Notes under the pieces: generated by a model
Database searches by the model: none
Seen by the model: only the letters and a program-made list of their open reading frames with translations
What the model was told of the DNA's origin: nothing
Made by a program: the position numbers and the translations under genes
NCBI RefSeq assembly: GCF_028649655.1
Contig: NZ_JAQSLN010000001.1
Coordinates: forward strand, 496,001 to 560,000
Reading direction: 5' to 3'
Source: Halobacteriovorax sp. GB3
GTDB taxonomy: Bacteria; Bdellovibrionota; Bacteriovoracia; Bacteriovoracales; Bacteriovoracaceae
DNA: 64,000 bases
In this document: piece after piece, positions 36,753-44,777 of the stretch
How the letters are laid out: each line of letters opens with the position of its first letter
How positions within the stretch are numbered: the first letter of the stretch is position 1

Positions 36753-38180
36753 ATGAGAAACACAAACCTTATGGCATTAGGCGTTAGTGCGCTTATTGGT
36801 CTATCTACAGTTGTAAGCCCTATGGCCTACGCACAATCTGAACAAATTGAAAATCAAAAGGAAGCTGAGGAAGGTCTTTCTCTTGGTGAGACTTACTATG
36901 TTACGGCGAACCGTCTAACTGTAAGATCACTAAATAAAACACCTCTTGGTTACCTAAACCGTTCTGATAAAGTTGAATTAGTCGACAATTCATCAGATCT
37001 TCCTGAAGGATATGTTCTTGTTAAAGTAACATACTCATTCAACTACGATGCTAAAGGAAAGAGAATTAGAGGGAATCAATACCTTGTTAGTTCTAAGTAC
37101 CTAAGCGGTGAGAAAAATGACTACAGAAACTTTGATGGTAAGTATTTTGTTATTCAAAACTTAGCAACAGAAAGACTTAGAGTTTACGAAAAGCAGTGTA
37201 ACGAAGACCAAGCATGTAAGCATAAGATGATTATGGAAACAGAAATGGTTGTCGGAGAAAATACAAGTGATGGTGGGACAAGAACTTATGTTGGATCTTA
37301 CCGTCTTACTGAATGGGTTAAGTTTTACGAAGATGGTAAAGGTGAATACCCAGCTTGGTATAAAGAGGGATATCCATTTCCTCCTGGTCCAGAATCAGGT
37401 GCTATGACTTGGTTTAGAGATAAGTATATGCCAGAAGAAAATGGAAAGCCAAAAGGAAGTATGAGAGGTGCTTTTGGATGGTATGCCGCTCTTGTTGGTC
37501 CAAACCACAATTCTCAGTGGACACACGGAACGATTGGTTGGGGAGAGAACAAAGATGAGTTTATTCTTAAGACAAAGAAATTCTTTTCTAACGTTGTTTC
37601 TGATCCACGTTCACACGGTTGCTCAAGACTTAATAACGAAGCGATTGCTTTTTTAAGAGAGAAGCTTCCTGTTGGAACACCATTTATTAAAATCTATGCG
37701 AAAGAAGCACTTCTAGATGGCGATAGATTAGATTACCCAGAGAGAACAAATACTTGGGACTACATTCTAACAAAAGAGAGAACTTCAAAGGCCTACAGTT
37801 CTGATGAGCAAAAGGTTTTAGAGAGAGGTGTTTCTCAAGATATGTGGTTAGAGCAAGGAAGATTTGAATACGATGCGTATCCAAACCTTGTTTATTACAC
37901 TCCTGCTAAGTCCCTTTGGGGATGGAGAGCGAAGCTCAAAGATAGAGGAAATGTTTATAAAGTGAGAAAGAAAGCAATGAGAGGGGTTTACTTCGTTGAT
38001 GCTGGACTTCTTTTTGATTATCAGCACCCGATTGACTCTGAAAAGCACAACAAAATTGAAGTTGGTGGATTTAAAGATGAAGTTGCACCAAACTATATGT
38101 GGCTAAACAGAAAAGAGATCTCTCTAGACCGTATGTCTTGGGATGATCCTGAAGTGAAAAGAAAATATTACCAAAAGTAA
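36753..38180 (+). CDS. Secreted L,D-transpeptidase (YkuD domain) with SH3-like N-terminus
   Basis: 475 residues. A signal peptide (ALGVSALIGLSTVVSPMAYA) is followed by a probable SH3b-type domain (about 47-120; TVRSLNKTPLGYLNRSDKV) and a YkuD catalytic domain (about 128-315). The His is His258 in QWTHGTIGW, and the nucleophile Cys290 lies in SHGCSRLNN. A C-terminal domain of about 150 residues (FVDAGLLFDYQHP) has no recognised family. YkuD enzymes make 3-3 peptidoglycan crosslinks or attach proteins to the wall. An insertion rich in Gly/Pro/Trp (KEGYPFPPGPESGAM) lies between the two catalytic motifs. A terminator follows at 38222. Confidence 0.88.
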   Translation: MRNTNLMALGVSALIGLSTVVSPMAYAQSEQIENQKEAEEGLSLGETYYVTANRLTVRSLNKTPLGYLNRSDKVELVDNSSDLPEGYVLVKVTYSFNYDAKGKRIRGNQYLVSSKYLSGEKNDYRNFDGKYFVIQNLATERLRVYEKQCNEDQACKHKMIMETEMVVGENTSDGGTRTYVGSYRLTEWVKFYEDGKGEYPAWYKEGYPFPPGPESGAMTWFRDKYMPEENGKPKGSMRGAFGWYAALVGPNHNSQWTHGTIGWGENKDEFILKTKKFFSNVVSDPRSHGCSRLNNEAIAFLREKLPVGTPFIKIYAKEALLDGDRLDYPERTNTWDYILTKERTSKAYSSDEQKVLERGVSQDMWLEQGRFEYDAYPNLVYYTPAKSLWGWRAKLKDRGNVYKVRKKAMRGVYFVDAGLLFDYQHPIDSEKHNKIEVGGFKDEVAPNYMWLNRKEISLDRMSWDDPEVKRKYYQK

Positions 38181-38221
38181 TCCTTTTTGAGAGAGGGATT
38201 ATTTTATACCCCAAATGACTT

Positions 38222-38250
38222 AAGGTCCCGTTTATACGGGGCCTTTTTTT
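38222..38250 (+). terminator. Terminator after the L,D-transpeptidase gene
   Basis: AAGGTCCCG (38222-38230) and CGGGGCCTT (38237-38245) pair with one G-U, followed by seven T residues. Confidence 0.85.
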
Positions 38251-38309
38251 GTTCTAAAAATCAACACTTCTTCAGCTTTTCTTTTATATCCCGATAAGTT
38301 TATTGATAT

Positions 38310-40559
38310 ATGAGAAGAGGAATAAAATTCATTACCATATTGGCGACAACTTTCAGCTTAGTAAGCGCCCAAGCAAGGAATTGTTATGACACTCCTAAGG
38401 CCGCCTTGCGTGTTACTGATTCGGGCCTAGAGAAAGTGATTCGAAATTCTCTCGTTAACGGTAAAGAAGCGATGGAAAAAAGTCTATCCGCAGGTAAGCC
38501 TTTCGCTTTTCAAGTGAAAGCAAAAAGAGATAAGTGCACACGCGAAAAGTGGGAGGCCATGACTATTGGTGAATCATGGAAACACTGTGCTGGCTATCCT
38601 ATGGCCCTTTCTGGACTGCCTGTCTCTATTAAAAAAATGCAAGACATGGGAAAACCTCTTCCAACTGATTTTGATTTTAATAATTTTAGAATAGATGAAC
38701 TTAAACTTAAAGAGCCTCTAGTTAAGTGTCAGGGGCGATTGTGCGATATTGAAGTTCCCATTGAAAGAGTGAAGCTTAGAACGGATCTGAAGGGGAAAGA
38801 TCTTTTTTATGATAAGACTTTTGTCGATATTGATGATCTTACGATAACGATTGATGAGAGTGAAAAAACGACACCTAAAGTGCGTTTTCAAGTGAAGCTA
38901 GGCGACGACAACTCAATTGAAAATTTCGTTTCATTTCCTGCTGATTTTTTAGGCGGAGATATGAAGAGTGAAAATCTAAAGTTAGGAGTAGGTGGAAAAG
39001 ACTCTCTCTATGACTTTACAAGTGATAGGCTTAATAGCTTCTTGAAAAATGATTACTTCGTAAACGTTGTAACTGACTTTTATAAGTTATCAGAAGAGAA
39101 GTTTTCTCCTGATGGTGAGTTTAAGCACCTCAGTAAAGAGGCAAGAGAACAAAAGCAAAAAGAGTGGCTAAAGCAGAAAATCGAATTCGTAGAAAAGCAG
39201 ATTATCGACTCTTCTGTTAAAAAGGGTCTTGAAGATGCAAATAAGTATTTAAAAAACGATGAAAGTAAGGCGCTCTTTTTTATATCAGATCAAATTGCTG
39301 ATATGCAACTCCCAGTAGTAGATCAACTTTTCGGTAAGTTGATTCCAAAAATGGCCGAGAAAATTGAACCAAAAATTCGCGAGAAAATGGAACCGGCCAT
39401 GAATAATCTACCTTTCATTCATAAGGATAAGGATTTTGTTGTTCCAAGTGTAAAAATTGAAGACCTTGTTAATGAGAAGAAAATTATTCAACTTCAAGAA
39501 GCGATAAAAAAGTCATTTGATGCTTGTATGGTAGAGTATCGAAGAAAGTATTGCCGAAATGATATCTTTGATGATCTGGATACTTTTTATAAGAAATCTT
39601 CGCATAAAAAAGTTCTCGATTTGATGGATGATTTAGGAGTTTATTTTGCTGATCTGCAAGAGAAATTAAAGCGCAATGAACAGGGAAAAGGCTTCTCAGC
39701 GAGAAAGAAAGAGCGATTAGAACTTGATGTGAAGAAGCTCCATTCGCGCTTAATTAATAAAAGAAAGCGAGTCTTGCAAAACATTGAAAATAAAGATGCT
39801 CAATTTGCAGTTAAGCTTGCAGTTGATTCCATCTTATCGAGTGATGAGATGATTGATTTCTATGTTGGGGTTTGTAATTCAGATTGCCAGGAAGTCGATA
39901 TTCAAAAGATCTCCAATACTAATATTGTAGACATGGGGCTTCCTTACGACGTTGCACTTAAAGTAAATATTGGTGTGATTAATGATTACTTAGAGAAATT
40001 GCAAAAGAATGGTCTTCTCGATGTTTGCATGGTCCAAGGAAGTTTATCTCATTGTGATGAGTTTAATCTCTTTGAAACGGAACATCGCTTTCGATTTAAA
40101 AAGGCCCCTAAAATTCTTTGGGATGAATCTAAAAATGCCTTTGTTCTTCATGCTCACGATATTTTAAGAGAGCAGGACCTGATAGGACTTCCATCTTGGA
40201 TGATTGGAAATAGAGAGTACACTGACCTTGAAGTTCCCTTTCAATTTGATATTCATAGTGATGGAAAAGGCGTTGGTCTTAGGCCATTAGGCGATATAAA
40301 AATGAATTATGATGTTGATGAGAAGAGCTTTATCCTACCGACAATTCTAACCTTTGCCGTGGCCCCATATGCCGGTCTGGCCTTTGAAATGATTCATGCA
40401 TCAACTCATTCAATTGTCTCTAAAGGGCAAGAGAAGCAACTTCAAACGAAAATGATTCAGGGTGTTCGCTTAAGTGACAATGGCCCTATTCGTGAATTTG
40501 TTGGAATGGATGTTGAGAATCAAGACATAACAGTGTTTGTTAATTTAGAGGACAATTAA
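38310..40559 (+). CDS. Large secreted cysteine-rich protein, possibly BPI/TULIP-like
   Basis: 749 residues with a signal peptide (FITILATTFSLVSAQA). Eleven cysteines occur, several closely spaced (KCQGRLC, CNSDC), implying disulfides in the periplasm or outside. Two segments resemble the lipid-binding BPI/LBP/TULIP repeats: LRVTDSGLEKVIRNSL near the start, and DVALKVNIGVINDYLEKLQ plus NGLLDVC at about 550-577. Two such repeats about 500 residues apart would fit a two-barrel lipid-binding protein. A charged helical stretch (about 265-320 and 440-480) lies between. The TULIP call is by eye only; otherwise the gene is unknown. The last 20 bp overlap the convergent gene. Confidence 0.65.
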   Translation: MRRGIKFITILATTFSLVSAQARNCYDTPKAALRVTDSGLEKVIRNSLVNGKEAMEKSLSAGKPFAFQVKAKRDKCTREKWEAMTIGESWKHCAGYPMALSGLPVSIKKMQDMGKPLPTDFDFNNFRIDELKLKEPLVKCQGRLCDIEVPIERVKLRTDLKGKDLFYDKTFVDIDDLTITIDESEKTTPKVRFQVKLGDDNSIENFVSFPADFLGGDMKSENLKLGVGGKDSLYDFTSDRLNSFLKNDYFVNVVTDFYKLSEEKFSPDGEFKHLSKEAREQKQKEWLKQKIEFVEKQIIDSSVKKGLEDANKYLKNDESKALFFISDQIADMQLPVVDQLFGKLIPKMAEKIEPKIREKMEPAMNNLPFIHKDKDFVVPSVKIEDLVNEKKIIQLQEAIKKSFDACMVEYRRKYCRNDIFDDLDTFYKKSSHKKVLDLMDDLGVYFADLQEKLKRNEQGKGFSARKKERLELDVKKLHSRLINKRKRVLQNIENKDAQFAVKLAVDSILSSDEMIDFYVGVCNSDCQEVDIQKISNTNIVDMGLPYDVALKVNIGVINDYLEKLQKNGLLDVCMVQGSLSHCDEFNLFETEHRFRFKKAPKILWDESKNAFVLHAHDILREQDLIGLPSWMIGNREYTDLEVPFQFDIHSDGKGVGLRPLGDIKMNYDVDEKSFILPTILTFAVAPYAGLAFEMIHASTHSIVSKGQEKQLQTKMIQGVRLSDNGPIREFVGMDVENQDITVFVNLEDN

Positions 40560-41442
40560 TCTCTTGTGACTTTAATCTTTTAAAATTATAAGCACTCGAA
40601 CGCCATAGCACATCACCCATATCATCTTTTTTCTGACAGAGGGCTTCTTCCAATTCGATTGTCGATTGATTTTCTAATTGTCCATCTTTCATGTTTTGTA
40701 GAAGATATTCTAAAGAGCTTGAAGGGCTTAATCCAGCCTTTTCGTTGAGTGAATGGATTGTTTCACTCGTTGATTTTTCGTCGCTTAGAAGCTCTGTGAA
40801 GAGGCTAGAGAAGCCTTCTTTTGTTAAAGAAGGGGCAACGTTTACAATCAACTCTTTGTTAAAATTCATTTTCAAATAAAGTGAGATTGCGGCCACATCT
40901 ATTTCACTTGTCTTTATACTTATAGCGTTTAATAGGGCCTCTTGATCTATTTGTGGTTGAAATCCTTCTTCTATAAGTGAAGACATCATTTCAAATACGC
41001 GAACTAAGAGTTGGTGAGCGACGGTTCGATCACTTTCAAAATATCGTTCTCCCTTTTTCCTTTTTAGCCCACAATTATCAATCTTTAAGCAGCTTGTTAG
41101 TTCATCATTAATTTGAGGAAGAAATTCATTTAACTCCGTAAGTCTTTTCTGTTCTTTGAGTTGATCAAATTGGACTGTGAAATTTAAAATTTCCTTCATC
41201 ATTTTATGTGATGACGACTTAACAAGGCTCTGAGCGATGAGTTGAAGATCTTCGTTACTCTCTTTGAGAATGTCTTGGTCTTCATTTTCTTTTTGATTAT
41301 CAAAATCAAAGCGCTCATCATTGTTATCTGACTGCTCTTTGAAAATACTTACTTGCTTTGAATCATCAATATCTGATTGTAAGTAAGTGTAGAGCGAAGC
41401 TCCAGCGATAATAAGAATAGAGAGAACGATTATTTTTTTCAT
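40540..41442 (-). CDS. Membrane-anchored or exported protein of unknown function
   Basis: 300 residues. A single N-terminal hydrophobic segment (IIVLSILIIAGASLYTYL) without a clear cleavage site suggests an inner-membrane anchor. An acidic linker follows, then a helical domain with four cysteines (TSCLKIDNCGLKRKKG, EALCQKK, EINCPLN). No family was recognised. It lies 45 bp downstream of another exported gene on the same strand and overlaps the secreted 749-residue protein's gene by 20 bp at its end. Confidence 0.7.
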   Translation of the reverse strand: MKKIIVLSILIIAGASLYTYLQSDIDDSKQVSIFKEQSDNNDERFDFDNQKENEDQDILKESNEDLQLIAQSLVKSSSHKMMKEILNFTVQFDQLKEQKRLTELNEFLPQINDELTSCLKIDNCGLKRKKGERYFESDRTVAHQLLVRVFEMMSSLIEEGFQPQIDQEALLNAISIKTSEIDVAAISLYLKMNFNKELIVNVAPSLTKEGFSSLFTELLSDEKSTSETIHSLNEKAGLSPSSSLEYLLQNMKDGQLENQSTIELEEALCQKKDDMGDVLWRSSAYNFKRLKSQEINCPLN

Positions 41443-41487
41443 AGATTCTAAAAGAGGGTCTAGTTATTAGACCCTCGATATTGGAGA

Positions 41488-42831
41488 TTATTTAGAGAGA
41501 ACTGATCTTAGATCGCTATAACCTTTTGTTGCAATCTGAGAACATTTCGCTTGTACTTTTTGATCAAACTCTTGAGCTTCTTTTTTGTCATCAATCGAAT
41601 CAGAAAGCTTCTTTGTATTGTAGTTGTAGTGACAAATGATTTCATCAAGTGCACCTTTAACTTGCCTAGAAGGAATAAAGCTTACATCTTCTCTATAACC
41701 TAGGCTCTCTTGGAAAAGGAAACCGTAGATCTTTTTGATGTTGTTGTAGAACCACTTGTCAGCTGAAAGATCTTCTTTCTTAAAGCGACATGCATTGTAG
41801 ATACTACCTGAGTTGTAAGTCCCGGCCCAAGAAGCTCTGATAAGATTTTCGAAGTTAAAATCTCTATCGAAGAAACCATTTCTTAAACAGCTCTTTGTTT
41901 TCTTCTTTACTTTCTTCATATAAGTTGAATCAGGCTTTTTCATATGGAAAGCTTGGTAAAGTGGTGCAAAAGATTTATCGTGAAGAAAGTTAAGTCCGTA
42001 GGCAAAAGTCTTTCTAAGGGACTTGTAGCTTTGCTTGGCAAAGAATTTATCTAAGTGCCAACGAATTGATAATTGCATGGCCCCAAGGTCTGATCCATCG
42101 TAACCACGAATAATATAACGAACCACTTGGTCGTTTCTAATTTCATCACAATTAGCAAGAAATGGTGTTGATCCTGTCTTAAGTGCCTTATTGAAGTTTC
42201 TAAGAGTGATCGCTTCTTTCTGCTTTTTCTCTTCAATTTCTTCATAACTCATTTTTCTGTAGTCTTCTTCCTTTGGATTAATCATCGTAAGACCACTTTG
42301 AGCATATGGGTTACAAACGCCAGGAATATCTGTTGTCTTTCTAAAGTGCATCCAAAGTCCCTCGTGTAGAGGAACAACAAGAGCTGTCATCATAAAAGCG
42401 TAGTAAGCTTTAAGATCACCTTGTCTTTTATATGAAGAAGCGATTTTGTCAGCTTCTTGCATGAGAGTTTGAAGATATTCTGTCCCATAACGTGACTTAT
42501 TAATTGGCGTGTTGTGAAACTCTGGCCCATCAAGTTTTTGACCTGGAGTTAGTGCAAACGTCATATTGTCTAGAAGGGGAACACGATTTCCTGCTGCAAT
42601 CTCTTGCGTATTTTCATCAGAAAAGTCTGCTGTTAGATCGATCAGACTCTTTTGCAGCTTTCTGTCTTCACTTTGCTCTGCAGAGTTAGAGTTTTTTGCA
42701 TTTGCTTTTGCAGTTTGTTCTTGATTCGTCTGAGATGTTGGCTCAGTACTTGTTTCTGTCTCTTTGTCGCTTTGGCACGATACCAAAAGCACAGTCATAA
42801 GAAAGAGAAATCCTGCGGATTTAATTTTCAT
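41488..42831 (-). CDS. Lipoprotein of unknown function with six mature cysteines
   Basis: 447 residues. The lipobox VLLVSCQSD places it on a membrane surface. A low-complexity Ser/Thr/Gln/Asn linker (about 22-55) leads to a folded domain with six Cys (for example PGVCNPYAQ, LANCDEIRN, NACRFKK) and many aromatic residues (WMHFRKTTDIPG). Six cysteines after the anchor suggest disulfides. No known family. The start is ATG 42831, with a GGGGG run ending 6 bp upstream in place of a normal ribosome site, and a 13-bp palindrome at 42865-42877. Confidence 0.75.
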   Translation of the reverse strand: MKIKSAGFLFLMTVLLVSCQSDKETETSTEPTSQTNQEQTAKANAKNSNSAEQSEDRKLQKSLIDLTADFSDENTQEIAAGNRVPLLDNMTFALTPGQKLDGPEFHNTPINKSRYGTEYLQTLMQEADKIASSYKRQGDLKAYYAFMMTALVVPLHEGLWMHFRKTTDIPGVCNPYAQSGLTMINPKEEDYRKMSYEEIEEKKQKEAITLRNFNKALKTGSTPFLANCDEIRNDQVVRYIIRGYDGSDLGAMQLSIRWHLDKFFAKQSYKSLRKTFAYGLNFLHDKSFAPLYQAFHMKKPDSTYMKKVKKKTKSCLRNGFFDRDFNFENLIRASWAGTYNSGSIYNACRFKKEDLSADKWFYNNIKKIYGFLFQESLGYREDVSFIPSRQVKGALDEIICHYNYNTKKLSDSIDDKKEAQEFDQKVQAKCSQIATKGYSDLRSVLSK

Positions 42832-42837
42832 TGAATA

Positions 42838-42877
42838 CCCCCAATTGTATAAATGACTGGGGCGATCCTATTAGGAT
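42838..42877 (-). promoter_or_regulatory. G5 leader, -10-like element and palindrome before the lipoprotein gene
   Basis: On the coding strand a perfect palindrome ATCCTA-A-TAGGAT (42865-42877) is followed by a TATACAAT -10-like sequence and a GGGGG run (42838-42842) that ends 6 bp before ATG. If the -10 is used, the transcript would begin at or near the G run with a very short leader. Confidence 0.45.
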
Positions 42878-42947
42878 ATTGATAACGCGGCAAGTTAAAT
42901 TGTTGAGTTGTGAAAATTCTATAGGCTTGATTTTAATAGGTTAAGGC

Positions 42948-42975
42948 AAAAAAAAAGGGCCCATGAAAGGCCCTC
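42948..42975 (-). terminator. Terminator after the polysaccharide deacetylase gene
   Basis: On the minus strand AGGGCC and GGCCCT form a stem with a 7-base loop, followed by a run of nine T (the A run at 42948-42956 on the plus strand). Confidence 0.8.
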
Positions 42976-42978
42976 ATA

Positions 42979-43863
42979 TTAATTTAATCGACAGTCGCGA
43001 CCATGGTATTTGTATTCTTCAACTTCATTTAAAGGAACAACCTTCACGCGTTCTCTTTGGGCCCACTTGAGAAGAAGTTCAGTGGCCTTAATCGAGCGCT
43101 CATGAATATCGTGCATAAGAACTACACCTCCACCTCTAGGAGATCGAATCTTATATTTTTCGACTTTGTGTTTTGTATTTCCAAAAAATGTGCGAACCGT
43201 TTTATGTTTATAGGCCGTTCCACCTACGATGTGTGCTTGAATATTAGAAGCGATATTTTCCGGCGTAAGCTTTGCAACCCAGTCCTCAGAATCAATATCC
43301 CAAAATGCAAAGTTAATGCAGTTTTCACCAAAGAGCTCATCCGAGACATCTTTCATAACATTAAAGTGGTGATACGCTTCATTTGATCCGTAAGCACCAT
43401 AAGGAAAACGGTAATAAGATTCATTTTGAATAATCCCTAGATCGTTTTCGATATCTTTGATCATTTTCACTGATTTTTTTAAGTCACTGTGAAAATGGGC
43501 CCTACTTTCATTGTTATTGTTACCATGATCGTGATCGTGGCTTGCAAGGATATGTCCTTCTTTAAGAATTCTCTCAACAATTGGGAGAGTTCTCTTGTTA
43601 ACATTTTTAGTAAGAATGAAAAACGTCGCTTTTACGTCATATTTTTTAAGAAGATCAAGAACGCGAGGAGTCCTCGTTGCGTGCGGTCCATCATCAAAAG
43701 TTAAAACCATCTTCTTTGTCCCGCGCAAAGAGTTTGATTTATATTGATCAAAACCTCTATCAACTTTTGGACGATAGATTTTATTAAGTTCTGGAAATTG
43801 TTTTTGAGCGGAAAAAGCTGAAATACTCAGCATGAGTCCGGCCATAAGAATAGACTTGTTCAC
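42979..43863 (-). CDS. Secreted polysaccharide deacetylase (NodB domain)
   Basis: 294 residues from GTG 43863, chosen because it follows a GGGGGG run by 8 bp and begins a clean signal peptide (NKSILMAGLMLSISAFSA); a TTG 18 bp further up is less likely. The NodB domain shows motif 1 MVLTFDDGPHATRTP, motif 2 ILASHDHDHGN and motif 3 RFPYGAYGSNEAYH, with the metal-binding D-H-H triad. LMHDIHERS completes the active site. It removes N-acetyl groups from a glycan such as peptidoglycan, chitin or a surface polysaccharide. In Bdellovibrio, related deacetylases act on prey wall, which is an inference here. Confidence 0.88.
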   Translation of the reverse strand: MNKSILMAGLMLSISAFSAQKQFPELNKIYRPKVDRGFDQYKSNSLRGTKKMVLTFDDGPHATRTPRVLDLLKKYDVKATFFILTKNVNKRTLPIVERILKEGHILASHDHDHGNNNNESRAHFHSDLKKSVKMIKDIENDLGIIQNESYYRFPYGAYGSNEAYHHFNVMKDVSDELFGENCINFAFWDIDSEDWVAKLTPENIASNIQAHIVGGTAYKHKTVRTFFGNTKHKVEKYKIRSPRGGGVVLMHDIHERSIKATELLLKWAQRERVKVVPLNEVEEYKYHGRDCRLN

Positions 43864-43871
43864 GATAGTAA

Positions 43872-43877
43872 CCCCCC
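43872..43877 (-). promoter_or_regulatory. G6 leader before the deacetylase start
   Basis: A GGGGGG run on the coding strand, 8 bp before GTG 43863, with CATGAT about 5 bp further upstream as a weak -10. It is one of three such leaders in this neighbourhood and decides the start. Confidence 0.4.
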
Positions 43878-43942
43878 ACAAATCATGAAAATTTTTAAAT
43901 TTTTAGCATAAGATGAATGAGGGGCCACGATAATTGTATTTT

Positions 43943-44674
43943 TTATAGCTCGTAAGGGAGGAGTTTTTCTACTTGAACTCCATTTTCATCAATCAAGCAC
44001 TGGTAGGGAAGTATCTCTACGCCTGCTTTATGGGCTTCTTTTAAGAGTCTGGCATACTCGGGATCAATTTCTATTGCAGGTGCAAAAATTTCAACATCAC
44101 GTCTTTGAATAATATAGAGCATGCAGGCCCTAATTCCTTGCTCTTTCAAGCTAATAAGCTCTTTAAGGTGTTTTTGTCCACGCTCACTAACTCCATCAGG
44201 AAAGATTGCTCTTCTTTCATCTTGAAGCATCGTAACGTTTTTAACTTCGACATAACATTGTTTGGTCGGCGCTTTTTTGTCACCATCATAGAGATAAATA
44301 TCGATTCTACTTTTTCCAATCTTTGCTTCTGGCTTTATTGTCTCATAGCCCTGAAGTTCTTTGATTGTTCCATCAGCGATGGCCTCAACTGATATTTTAT
44401 TTGGAATTGCTGTATTGACGCCAATCCATGTTTTTCCATTATGAGTCATCTCAAGAGAATACTTAAGTTTTCTTGTGGGAGAGTCGTTGAAGCTAATGAG
44501 AACTGGCCAGCCTGGTTCCCAGCACGTTTTCATGCTCCCTGTGTTGGCAGTATGGGCAGTAATGACCTCTCCCTTCTTGTGCTCTCCATGATCTTCACTT
44601 AGTTCAATATCGGCCAAAAACCTTTTATATCTCTTTAAAATGACGCCTTTAACGATGGGCTTATCAAATTTCAT
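43943..44674 (-). CDS. sfsA: SfsA-family protein
   Basis: 243 residues, full family length. The signature ITAHTANTGSMKTCWEPGWP, GVNTAIPNKI, CYVEVKNVTM and AIFPDGVSERGQKHLKEL are all present; the last two resemble a nuclease-type active site. The protein was named for an effect on sugar fermentation in E. coli; its biochemical function is not settled, although DNA or nucleotide binding has been suggested. Stand-alone gene. Confidence 0.95.
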   Translation of the reverse strand: MKFDKPIVKGVILKRYKRFLADIELSEDHGEHKKGEVITAHTANTGSMKTCWEPGWPVLISFNDSPTRKLKYSLEMTHNGKTWIGVNTAIPNKISVEAIADGTIKELQGYETIKPEAKIGKSRIDIYLYDGDKKAPTKQCYVEVKNVTMLQDERRAIFPDGVSERGQKHLKELISLKEQGIRACMLYIIQRRDVEIFAPAIEIDPEYARLLKEAHKAGVEILPYQCLIDENGVQVEKLLPYEL

Positions 44675-44777
44675 TTAGTCCTCCTATCATTCGGTTTGGC
44701 ATTTTATGAAATAGGTTAGAATCTGGCCCGTTTTTTTGTTAAAATGTTCTAACTTGCTAATAATTCAAAAGGATTTT

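Noticed and set aside
43057-43386. A 109-codon plus-strand frame inside the polysaccharide deacetylase.
   Set aside because: Antisense to clear catalytic motifs; composition is that of a shadow frame.
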